Positions 44,018 through 53,207 of a DNA stretch of 64,000 bases are shown one piece after another. Each line of letters opens with the position of its first letter. The first letter of the stretch is position 1. Origin of the DNA: Bacteroidota bacterium (GTDB lineage Bacteria; Bacteroidota; Bacteroidia; Chitinophagales; Saprospiraceae); NCBI GenBank assembly GCA_020160935.1, contig JAIUPL010000024.1:25458-89457 (forward strand), in the 5' to 3' direction. Both the position numbers and the translations under genes were made by a program. The notes under the pieces are model-generated. The model did no database searches. It was given only the letters and a program-made list of their open reading frames with translations, and was not told the DNA's origin.

Positions 44018-44758
44018 TTAGAGCGGCTGTTTTTCGCACAAATATTTCCAGTATCGATACGGCACATGCTGCACGTGCAGTTTCATGTTGCGCCGTTCTG
44101 TGATGTTGGTGCTTTGGAAATAGGTTTTCCACAGACGGGCATAGTCCGAGGTTCGGGCTGTGTCCGCCTGTGTTTCTTCGGGTGTTTCGTGTACCACCTG
44201 CAAATGTTCCAGGTCGTACAGCAGTCCGTAATGCCGCGCCTCATCCCAGATAAACCAGCGCTGGTCGGCGTATCTGCTTTTAAAATGTGGACCAATCAAT
44301 GGCAGCACGTTGTAATCGGGATGTATGGAAGCGTGGTAAATCTCGCCGGAAAGTTGGAATCGCACAAAAGCCTCCATGCGGTGTTTTTCGCGGCCTACCA
44401 TACGTGCCACCTGCGCGGTGCGCAATACGGCCGGGTGGCTGAAATCGCGGCTCACATCCTCCCGGGAAGCAAAAACATAACGCGCATATTCGAGCAGATG
44501 ATCTTCAAAATCAGGCAGTTCCGAGAGAAAATTGCAGTAGAACTGCCGGGCAGCCTCTTTGGTAGTTCTTTTTTTAAGACCTTCCCACACGCGGTTGGAT
44601 TTTTCCGTATCCGTTCGTACCCGAATGTTTGTTCCAAACAACGTTGTAGTAGAAGCGCACGCATTTCTGATACGCACATCCGTTTTTTTTTGTGCATAAC
44701 AATCAAAAATGGCCGTCAAAAAACCTTCGAACGAGCCATCATATTCCAGGGTGCTCAT
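44018..44758 (-). CDS. TIGR03915-like putative DNA repair protein
   Basis: The 246-residue protein matches the TIGR03915 family by its opening LEYDGSFEGFLTAIFDCY, the central VGREKHRMEAFVRFQLS and the IHPDYNVLPLIGPHFKSRYA motif. In this family the gene is almost always paired with the TIGR03916 radical SAM protein, here directly upstream with a four-base ATGA overlap. The C-terminus often carries a uracil-DNA glycosylase in other genomes; here it is short, ending after YWKYLCEKQPL. A role in DNA base repair is predicted from the association, not proven. Confidence 0.88.
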   Translation of the reverse strand: MSTLEYDGSFEGFLTAIFDCYAQKKTDVRIRNACASTTTLFGTNIRVRTDTEKSNRVWEGLKKRTTKEAARQFYCNFLSELPDFEDHLLEYARYVFASREDVSRDFSHPAVLRTAQVARMVGREKHRMEAFVRFQLSGEIYHASIHPDYNVLPLIGPHFKSRYADQRWFIWDEARHYGLLYDLEHLQVVHETPEETQADTARTSDYARLWKTYFQSTNITERRNMKLHVQHVPYRYWKYLCEKQPL

Positions 44759-46095
44759 AGGCTGTCTGCAAAAAGATGGTGAAGGTCGGGCACAGCAGTT
44801 GCAGACAGCCCAGTAGTTTCATCCGCCTGATCGAACAAGGAACCTTGTTGTACCAGCGCCGAGCGGTATTTGCTGTGTGCCTGCCGGATCAGCACATTGC
44901 GCAGTTGGGTACGGTCGCCAGGTGCGCGGCGCAGCACCTCGTTTTTATCCTGACAAAGCAAAAAATAACGTGCGCGCGACATGGAAACGCCCATTTTTTG
45001 CAGGTGTTCGAAGGTGAGTGACCGGAAGCGCCGTGCTGCCACGATTTTATCCACCGATTTGTGGCCGATGCCGGGCACGCGCAGCAGCATTTCGCGGTCG
45101 GCACGGTTCACATCTACCGGGAAAAGGTGCAGATTTTGCAACGCCCAGCCGGTTTTCGGGTCAAGTGCCAGGTCGAGGTTGCGGTATTCCGGGTGCAGGA
45201 TTTCCTGCATTTGAAAGCCATAAAACCGCATCAGCCAGTCGGTTTGATACAGTCGATGTTCGCGCAGCATGGGTACGGGCGAGCCCAGTCCGGGCAGGCG
45301 CTGGTCGTTGCTGATCGGCACGTAGCCGGAATAGTACACGCGTTTGAGTTGGTAGTGCTGATACAGGTTGTCGGCTGTTTGCATGATCTCGAGGTCCGAC
45401 TCGCCGGTAGCGCCGATCACCATTTGGCTGCTGAGGCCGGCAGGCGCAAAAGCCGGAGCGCTTCTGATTACTTTTCGTTCTTCTTTGCTGGCCACGATCC
45501 CTGTGCTGATGTGCTGCATGGGTGTGGTCATCTCATCGCGTTTTTTTTCAGGAGCCAGTTTTTTCAGGCCATCATCGGTCGGAATTTCGATGTTGACACT
45601 GAGGCGGTCGGCATACAGGCCTGCTTCGCGCAGCAGTTCTTCGCTGGCGCCGGGGATGGTTTTCAGGTGGATGTAGCCATTGAAGCCGTGTTCGAGCCGC
45701 AGGGTTTTGGCTACGCGTACGAGGCGCTCCATGGTATAGTCGGCGTTTTTGAAAATACCCGAACTAAGAAACAGCCCCTCGATGTAGTTGCGGCGGTAAA
45801 AATTGATGGTCAGATCCACCACCTCCTCTACTGTGAAGGCAGCGCGCTGAATGTCGTTGCTGCGCCGCGACACACAGTAGGCGCAGTCGAAAATGCAGTA
45901 ATTGGTGAGCAGAATTTTCAACAGGGAAACACAGCGCCCGTCTTCCGTATAACTGTGACAAATGCCCATTCCGCTCGAATCGCCCAGTTTTTTGTCCGGA
46001 TTGCTTCGTTTGCTGCCGCTGGAAGAGCAGGAAACGTCGTATTTGGCCGCGTCGGCCAGGATCGACAATTTTTGTGTGATTCGTTCGTAATTCAT
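44755..46095 (-). CDS. TIGR03916-like DNA repair/modification radical SAM protein
   Basis: The start MNYERITQKLSILADAA (46095) gives 446 residues; the frame extends nine codons upstream. The radical SAM cluster is in NYCIFDCAYCVSRR, a CxxxCxxC motif. Family features are YDVSCSSSGSKR, CHSYTEDGRCVSLLKILLT, YIEGLFLSSGIFKN and IPTDDGLKKLAPEKKR. A helix-hairpin-helix (LLRVPGIGHKSVDKIVAAR) near the C-terminus suggests DNA binding. The gene overlaps its TIGR03915 partner. The chemistry is unknown; repair of a modified base is the current family prediction. Confidence 0.9.
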   Translation of the reverse strand: MNYERITQKLSILADAAKYDVSCSSSGSKRSNPDKKLGDSSGMGICHSYTEDGRCVSLLKILLTNYCIFDCAYCVSRRSNDIQRAAFTVEEVVDLTINFYRRNYIEGLFLSSGIFKNADYTMERLVRVAKTLRLEHGFNGYIHLKTIPGASEELLREAGLYADRLSVNIEIPTDDGLKKLAPEKKRDEMTTPMQHISTGIVASKEERKVIRSAPAFAPAGLSSQMVIGATGESDLEIMQTADNLYQHYQLKRVYYSGYVPISNDQRLPGLGSPVPMLREHRLYQTDWLMRFYGFQMQEILHPEYRNLDLALDPKTGWALQNLHLFPVDVNRADREMLLRVPGIGHKSVDKIVAARRFRSLTFEHLQKMGVSMSRARYFLLCQDKNEVLRRAPGDRTQLRNVLIRQAHSKYRSALVQQGSLFDQADETTGLSATAVPDLHHLFADSL

Positions 46096-46219
46096 AACCG
46101 TAGTAACGGCAAAAATAAACAAGTTGTTTTTTATTTGTGGGGTTAATTACAAATAAATGTTTTATCAGTCCAGTCCTATGGACAAGTGCTGACTATTCAG
46201 TAGGAATTAAAACACGCTC

Positions 46220-46864
46220 TTAATCTCGCTCCCACTTCCTCGTGGGGCGTCCCTCTGTGCTAATCAACTGATAATGGTGCTTTTCGGCCTCCCTGAACAT
46301 GCGTTTGCGCAGCATTTTCGGGTAAAATGCCGTCACAATATTGGTCAAACGGCTTCTTTTTTTCAATACGCCGATCTGTCCCAGAATTTCACGGGTAGTG
46401 GAGGTGCAGCGCATTCCGAAAAAAGCGTAGTCGAAAGGTGTGGCCTGGCAGTAGGCCGCATGGATTTTTTGCAAGGAATCGTATTGCTGTCGGGTGACGG
46501 GAACGATGAAGGCCACCGTTTTTCGATCTGCTTCGTACCGACTTTGGCCGTTGAGTTTTTTTTCCGTAAATACCGAAGCCGGTTTTTTGTGCGCAAAAAT
46601 ATGCGGGTGTTTTTTGTTGCGCCGAAAACCGTAGTCGTAATCGCCTGTTTGAATCGTTACGTGTCCGCCATGCAGGCCACCGAAAATTTTGGATTCGGTG
46701 GCCTTGAAGGCCCTCATGGGTTTTGAGCCGTACAGGAAATTGACGCGTATGTAGAGGCTGCTGTCGGTTTGTGCAGCAACAGAGGAAGCGAGAAACACAG
46801 CAAGCAAAGTGGATGAAAGGAAATTCAGTGACAAACGCACGGATATTTGGATTTGAAATAACAT
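46220..46864 (-). CDS. Exported protein, possible circularly permuted papain-like hydrolase
   Basis: The 214-residue protein has a signal peptide (LNFLSSTLLAVFLASSVAA, then Q). Then GGLHGGHVTIQTGDYDYGF carries a candidate His, and PFDYAFFGMRCTSTTREILG about 80 residues later a candidate Cys. The order His then Cys, with an alpha/beta core, is that of permuted NlpC/P60 proteins (LRAT/YiiX type). The assignment is tentative. A TAAATTTG -7-like element lies just upstream at 46903-46896. It is divergent from the RBBP9-like gene. Confidence 0.65.
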   Translation of the reverse strand: MLFQIQISVRLSLNFLSSTLLAVFLASSVAAQTDSSLYIRVNFLYGSKPMRAFKATESKIFGGLHGGHVTIQTGDYDYGFRRNKKHPHIFAHKKPASVFTEKKLNGQSRYEADRKTVAFIVPVTRQQYDSLQKIHAAYCQATPFDYAFFGMRCTSTTREILGQIGVLKKRSRLTNIVTAFYPKMLRKRMFREAEKHHYQLISTEGRPTRKWERD

Positions 46865-46926
46865 TCAAAACAATTTTTGCAGGAGCATGATACTGCAAAT
46901 TTATAGTGACTCATTTCGAAAATAAC

Positions 46927-47454
46927 ATGTCTAATCTTTACCTGATCGTACCTGGATACGGCAATTCCGGAGAAAACCACTGGCAAACGCACTTCGAACA
47001 TCAACTGCCCGGCGCCAAGCGGGTGGAGCAAAAAAACTGGGAACAACCTATTTGTGCCGACTGGGTCGATGCCATCGATACGGCAGTGCGTGCTTGCCCA
47101 TCCAACGATGTAGTATTGATCGGGCACAGTCTTGGATGTATTGCCATTGCTCATTGGGCGCAGCAACACGCCGTTGTCATTCGGGGCGCGCTGCTCGTTG
47201 CGCCGCCCGATCTGGAAAATCCGCACGAGGAGTTGCCCATACAGGGTTTTATACCTATTCCGCTGCTTTCGCTTCCATTCCCGTCTATTGTTGTGGCCAG
47301 TAACAACGACCCCTGGGCCAGCCTCGAGAGATCCCGTTTTTTTTCAGAAAAATGGGGCAGTCGCCTGATTTTTCTTGAAAATGCAGGCCATATCAACGCT
47401 GATGCCGGATTTGGTGAATGGAAAGAAGGACTGCAATTGTTGAGCAGGTTTTAG
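46927..47454 (+). CDS. RBBP9/YdeN family serine hydrolase
   Basis: The start MSNLYLIVPGYGNSGENHW (46927) gives 175 residues, the usual size for the family; seven codons lie upstream in frame. The nucleophile is in VLIGHSLGCIAIAHW, the acid in VVASNNDPWAS, and the His in LENAGHINADAGFGEW. Members hydrolyse small esters; their physiological substrates are largely unknown. The gene precedes the sulfur cassette by about 100 bases and is not obviously part of it. Confidence 0.92.
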   Translation: MSNLYLIVPGYGNSGENHWQTHFEHQLPGAKRVEQKNWEQPICADWVDAIDTAVRACPSNDVVLIGHSLGCIAIAHWAQQHAVVIRGALLVAPPDLENPHEELPIQGFIPIPLLSLPFPSIVVASNNDPWASLERSRFFSEKWGSRLIFLENAGHINADAGFGEWKEGLQLLSRF

Positions 47455-47553
47455 ATTCAGATTTCAATCATAAAACGACCTGACAACCATCATCTTCCGG
47501 CAACTCAACCCCGGCGACTTTTGAGGCAGATTTCATCATTTAATTAAACAATT

Positions 47554-48789
47554 ATGAAACGCCTCCTGATTCTCGGTGCCGGTACGGCGGGCACTATGAT
47601 GGCCAACCACCTGCACCACCACTTGTCGGCCGATGAGTGGGAAATCGACATCATAGATGAAGAAACCGAGCACTATTACCAGCCTGGATTTTTGTTTCTT
47701 CCATTCGATATTTACGAACCTGAAGATATTGTAAAACCTATCCGGCAGTTCATCCCGGCGGGTGTCAACCTGATACAGGAAAGTATTGATCGCATCGTTC
47801 CTGCCGAACAATACGTGCTGATGCAAGGCGGCGACCGCCTTCGTTACGATATTTTGATTGTGGCCACTGGCGCCAAAATTGCGCCTGAAGAAGTACCCGG
47901 CATGCTGGGAGAAGAGTGGAAAAACAGCATTTTCGATTTTTACACCTTCGAAGGCGCACTGGCACTGCGCAACAAACTGCGCGAATGGGAAGGCGGCAAA
48001 CTGGTGGTACACATCACGGAAATGCCGATCAAATGCCCCGTTGCGCCCCTGGAATTTGCATTTCTGGCCGACTCTTTTTTCAAAAATAAACACATGCGCG
48101 ACCGGGTCGACATCACGTTTGTTACCCCGCTGAGCGGCGCATTTACCAAACCCAAAGCCACCGCGGCACTCGAACACCTGCTGGAAGAAAAGCACATTCA
48201 TATTGAAAGCGACTTTGCCATCGAGCAAGTGGATGCCGAAAATAAAACCATTATCGACTACGGCGGACGTACGGTTCCGTTCGACCTGCTGGTGACCGTG
48301 CCGACCAACAAAGGCGATGCAGTGATCGAACGCTCGGGCATGGGCGACGACTTGAATTTTGTACCAACCAACAAAGCCACCCTGCAATCCAAAGACTGGC
48401 CCAACATTTTTGTGCTGGGCGACGCTACCAATATCGCCGCTTCCAAAGCAGGCTCGGTAGCGCACTTTGAAGCCGAAATCCTGACCGAAAATATTCTTCG
48501 ATTTATGGATGGACAGCCTTTGAAAGAAGAATTCGACGGCCACGCCAACTGCTTCGTGGAAACCGGAAATGGCAAAGCGCTGCTCATCGACTTCAACTAC
48601 ACCCACGAACCGGTGGAAGGCACCTTCCCATTCCCGGGTGTCGGCCCGCTTCGCCTGCTGAAAGAAAGCCGCATCAACCACATGGGTAAACTCGCATTCC
48701 GCTGGATTTACTGGAATATGTTGCTCAAAGGCACGCATATCCCGTTCGTTTCAGCCACCATGCAGGAAGCAGGAAAGGATTTTGATTGA
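47554..48789 (+). CDS. sqr: Sulfide:quinone oxidoreductase-like flavoprotein
   Basis: The 411-residue protein has an N-terminal FAD site (LLILGAGTAGTMMANHLHHH), the YYQPGFLFLPF motif, a second ATG motif (LIVATGAKIAPEEVPGM) and FVLGDATNIAASKAGSVAHFE near 288. Cys161 in KCPVAPLEF matches a conserved SQR cysteine; another Cys at 333 lies in the expected C-terminal region. The C-terminal RWIYWNMLLKGTHIPF segment is the amphipathic membrane anchor. SQR oxidises sulfide and passes electrons to quinone. It is followed by TusE/DsrC and DsrE genes, which fits persulfide relay. Other NAD(P)/FAD quinone reductases are possible. Confidence 0.88.
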   Translation: MKRLLILGAGTAGTMMANHLHHHLSADEWEIDIIDEETEHYYQPGFLFLPFDIYEPEDIVKPIRQFIPAGVNLIQESIDRIVPAEQYVLMQGGDRLRYDILIVATGAKIAPEEVPGMLGEEWKNSIFDFYTFEGALALRNKLREWEGGKLVVHITEMPIKCPVAPLEFAFLADSFFKNKHMRDRVDITFVTPLSGAFTKPKATAALEHLLEEKHIHIESDFAIEQVDAENKTIIDYGGRTVPFDLLVTVPTNKGDAVIERSGMGDDLNFVPTNKATLQSKDWPNIFVLGDATNIAASKAGSVAHFEAEILTENILRFMDGQPLKEEFDGHANCFVETGNGKALLIDFNYTHEPVEGTFPFPGVGPLRLLKESRINHMGKLAFRWIYWNMLLKGTHIPFVSATMQEAGKDFD

Positions 48790-48851
48790 TCCATTTGATC
48801 CCCGGAAACCTCTTTCAATTGAATTTACATACCAGAAAAAATAAAAAAGCC

Positions 48852-49163
48852 ATGTCTGAAAGAATCATTGCCGGAGCACCGGTAAACGTCAACGAAGAAG
48901 GTTTTATGACTGATTTTCGTCAATGGAACCAAACCATAGGAACCGAACTGGCCCGGGAGGCCGATCTGACCCTTTCGCCACGCCACTGGCAGGTGATCGA
49001 GTACCTCCAAACCGAATACCGCAACGAAGTGCCACTGAGCATTCGTAAAATTGGAAAAAGCGGCGTGGTAGACATCAAGGAATTTTATCAGTTGTTCCCG
49101 AATGCTCCGCTGAAAACCGCTGCCAAAATTGCCGGTATTCCCAAACCTGCCAGTTGTATCTGA
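48852..49163 (+). CDS. tusE: TusE/DsrC family sulfur carrier protein
   Basis: The start MSERIIAGAPVNVNEEGFMT (48852) gives 103 residues; the frame extends 22 codons over the spacer. Family motifs are LSPRHWQVIEYLQTEYRNE and APLKTAAKIAGIPKPASCI. The C-terminal penultimate Cys (CysA) is present, but the second Cys found 10 residues earlier in dissimilatory DsrC is replaced by Ala. It is thus TusE-like or a regulatory homologue, not a canonical DsrC. It sits between SQR and the DsrE-like gene, likely as a persulfide carrier. Confidence 0.9.
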   Translation: MSERIIAGAPVNVNEEGFMTDFRQWNQTIGTELAREADLTLSPRHWQVIEYLQTEYRNEVPLSIRKIGKSGVVDIKEFYQLFPNAPLKTAAKIAGIPKPASCI

Positions 49164-49186
49164 TCACCACTCAATATCCAATTACC

Positions 49187-49669
49187 ATGAGCGATCAAAA
49201 TGGTAAACTCAAGAAAATGATGATTATCCTGTCCAAAGCGACGCTGGATAACGTATATGCTGCCTTTGTACTCGCCAATGGCGCACGTATGGAAGGTATC
49301 GATGCAGAAATGTTTTTCACCTTTTTCGGTCTCGAAGCCGTTCACAAAGAAAGACTGGAACACCTGCACGTAGCGACGGTAGGCAATCCGGCCATGCATA
49401 TGCCGACCATGATCGGCGGGCTGCCCGGCATGGAAGCATTCGCCACCCGCATGATGAAAAAAGAAATGGAACAACTTGATATGCCGGAAGTACTGGAGTT
49501 TCTGGACATCCTGAAGGCTTCAGGTGTCAAACTCTGGGCCTGCAAACTGGCCATGGATATGTTCCATTTTAAACAAGATGACCTGTACGAAGACCTGGAT
49601 GGCGTGCTGACGGTAGGTGACTTCTACCAGCGTTCCAGCGGAGAAGGGGTGCAGATGTTGTTTATTTAG
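49187..49669 (+). CDS. DsrE/DsrF-like sulfurtransferase (DsrE2 type)
   Basis: The start MSDQNGKLKKMMIILSKATL (49187) gives 160 residues. The family-typical opening strand, DNVYAAFVLANGARMEGID, MFFTFFGLEAVHKERL and the conserved cysteine in VKLWACKLAMDMF fit DsrE2A proteins, which form persulfides and move sulfane sulfur. It follows TusE by 23 bases. The three-gene set SQR-TusE-DsrE suggests sulfide oxidation with transfer of the sulfur to a carrier. The stop is followed directly by a palindrome. Confidence 0.88.
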   Translation: MSDQNGKLKKMMIILSKATLDNVYAAFVLANGARMEGIDAEMFFTFFGLEAVHKERLEHLHVATVGNPAMHMPTMIGGLPGMEAFATRMMKKEMEQLDMPEVLEFLDILKASGVKLWACKLAMDMFHFKQDDLYEDLDGVLTVGDFYQRSSGEGVQMLFI

Positions 49670-49830
49670 TGTTTTAGTGTTTTAGTGTTTTAGTGTTTTT
49701 GTAAGGCGTTGCTCTTGGCATTTGAAATTGTGGCAATCATCATCCATACATTCAAATGCCAAGAGCAACGCCTTACAAAAACACTAAAACACCAAAACAC
49801 TAAAACACCAAAACACTAAAACACTAAAAC
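49670..49830. repeat. Palindrome with GTTTTAGT tandem words (copy 1)
   Basis: Tandem TGTTTTAG words (left arm, no C) pair with CACTAAAA/CACCAAAA words (right arm, no G). The inner stem has GTAAGGCGTTGCTCTTGGC and its complement. The element lies directly after the DsrE stop and ends five bases before the convergent ATPase stop. A related element with the same outer and inner words lies at 61218-61390. Confidence 0.92.
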
Positions 49831-49835
49831 CCCAA

Positions 49836-51326
49836 TCAATTAAACAAATCCCGCATATCATCCTCGTCTTCATCCTTCAGATTACCGCTCAGGTAATCCT
49901 TGAACACCCAGCGCGACACCAGAAACTCCTTGTTCAGCACTTCGAACTCGGCCAGGCCGTGCAGGCACAGTTCCATAAACGTCTCCAGTTCGCCATCGAG
50001 GGTGAGCGAGGCTTCCGCCACTTTTTTGAGGCCCGCCACGCTGAGTAGTTCTTCGTGAAATTTTTTGGCGTCAGCGTCCGTCAGCAGGTCGACCGAATTG
50101 CCGGCCGAAAACCAGGCTTTCAAAGTACCGTAGGGGTCGCGTTCCTGTCCGCGTTTGAGTTTGGCAGGGTGGGGGAAGTATTGCAGGAACATTTTTTTGA
50201 CAGCGGCGCCGATAATATTCATAGCCACCACCTGTGGACCTTCCTGTTCGCCTTCGTACACCATTTCCACTTTGCCCGTGAGGGCCGGGATTACACCCCA
50301 GAAGTCGGTAATGCGTGCAGTGGTTTTTTCTTCCCCATTCAGCAGCATGCGCCGCTCGGCCGAAGAGTACAGGTTTTCATAGGCTGAAATGGACAAGCGG
50401 GCACTGACGCCACTTTTTTTGTCTACGAATTCGCTGTCACGTGCAGCGAACGCTACTTCTTCCAGCAGGTTTTTCAGCAATTCCGGTACCTGAATCTTTT
50501 CTCGCTGCTCGCGGCTGATACGCGCTTCCTGCTCTGTGATGCGACGGCTGATCACAATGTCGGTAGGGTAGTGCGTGGTAATCTGGCTTTCGATACGGTC
50601 TTTCAGCGGTGTGATGATGCTGCCCCGGTTGGTGTAATCTTCCGGGTTGGCGGTGAAAACAAATTCCACATCGAGTGGGAGGCGCAGTTTGAAACCCCGG
50701 ATCTGCATATCGCCTTCCTGCAATACATTAAACAACGATACCTGAATGCGCGCCTGCAGGTCGGGCAATTCATTGATGACAAACAGGCATCGGTGTGAAC
50801 GCGGGATCAATCCGAAGTGGATCACCCGTTCGTCGGAGTAGGGGAGGCGCAGGTTGGCCGCCTTGATCGGGTCGACATCGCCCACCAGGTCGGCGATGCT
50901 CACATCCGGCGTGGCGAGTTTTTCCACATAACGTTCGTCGCGGTGCAGCCATTCGATGGGTGTATCATCGCCTTTTTCGGCAATCAGGTCTTTGGCCCAG
51001 CGACTGATCGGCGCCAGCGGGTCGTCGTTGAGTTCGCTGCCGGCCACTACGGGAATGTATTCGTCCAGCAGGTTGACCAGCATGCGGGCGATACGCGTTT
51101 TGGCCTGTCCGCGCAGTCCGAGTAATAATATATTGTGTCGGCTGAGGATGGCGCGTTCCACATCTGGCAGTACAGTATCATCGAAACCGTAGATGCCGGG
51201 AAAGACCGTTTCCTTGTTTTGAATCCGGGAAATCAGGTTGGCGCGGAGTTCGTCTTTGACAGAACGGGGCTGGTAGCCGCTTTGTTTGAGAGCGCCAAGG
51301 GTGCTCAGTTGAGTTTGGACATTCAT
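49836..51326 (-). CDS. MoxR/Mg-chelatase-like AAA+ ATPase
   Basis: The start MNVQTQLSTLGALKQSGYQ (51326) gives 496 residues; the frame extends 19 codons upstream. Walker A is LLLGLRGQAKTRIARML (about 70), Walker B CLFVINELPDLQARI with an unusual Asn before the Glu (about 185), and sensor motif FVFTANPEDYTNRGSIITP (about 220). It belongs to the BchI/MoxR branch, whose members remodel or load metal into partner proteins with a VWA protein. No VWA gene is adjacent. It is divergent from the act operon, so a role in respiratory complex assembly is possible but unproven. Confidence 0.88.
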   Translation of the reverse strand: MNVQTQLSTLGALKQSGYQPRSVKDELRANLISRIQNKETVFPGIYGFDDTVLPDVERAILSRHNILLLGLRGQAKTRIARMLVNLLDEYIPVVAGSELNDDPLAPISRWAKDLIAEKGDDTPIEWLHRDERYVEKLATPDVSIADLVGDVDPIKAANLRLPYSDERVIHFGLIPRSHRCLFVINELPDLQARIQVSLFNVLQEGDMQIRGFKLRLPLDVEFVFTANPEDYTNRGSIITPLKDRIESQITTHYPTDIVISRRITEQEARISREQREKIQVPELLKNLLEEVAFAARDSEFVDKKSGVSARLSISAYENLYSSAERRMLLNGEEKTTARITDFWGVIPALTGKVEMVYEGEQEGPQVVAMNIIGAAVKKMFLQYFPHPAKLKRGQERDPYGTLKAWFSAGNSVDLLTDADAKKFHEELLSVAGLKKVAEASLTLDGELETFMELCLHGLAEFEVLNKEFLVSRWVFKDYLSGNLKDEDEDDMRDLFN

Positions 51327-51397
51327 GCGCGTGAAACAGGGCAAGTGGCGATTTGTTTTTTCTGTGCAGAGAATGACAAACAATTTTTCTTGTCTGG

Positions 51398-51428
51398 CTT
51401 GGAAACGTGCATTCCTTCTCTACCTTTG
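51398..51428 (+). promoter_or_regulatory. Upstream promoter-like site, CTTG-N19-TACCTTTG
   Basis: CTTG (51398-51401) and TACCTTTG (51421-51428) are 19 bases apart. It lies about 125 bases before the main act promoter and could give a longer leader for the act mRNA. Confidence 0.5.
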
Positions 51429-51526
51429 CGCGCTGTCAGAAAAGGTGTTTAAACACTGTTTCTACGAGCAATGGAGACGTCAGATGTTTAGAGTTCATCT
51501 AAATAATTTGCTTTCTTAACACATTG

Positions 51527-51557
51527 TTTGGTGAAAATTCGCGTGTTGATACCTTTG
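51527..51557 (+). promoter_or_regulatory. Consensus promoter of the act operon
   Basis: TTTG (51527-51530), 19 bases, then TACCTTTG (51550-51557) is a full match to the Bacteroidota consensus. Transcription would start near 51564, leaving a leader of about 90 bases before the actA ATG. Confidence 0.75.
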
Positions 51558-51654
51558 CGCTGACAAAATGCTGACGAAAAGGTCGTCGTAGCGAATAGTT
51601 TCCGAAAAAATGGGCCTCCCGGCCACCATTGAGCAAATCAACTTCTACACAGAT

Positions 51655-53206
<1,552 letters not shown>

Positions 53207-53207
53207 T

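Noticed and set aside
48852..49163. True dissimilatory DsrC
   Set aside because: The second conserved cysteine is replaced by Ala, so only a TusE/DsrC-like carrier can be claimed.
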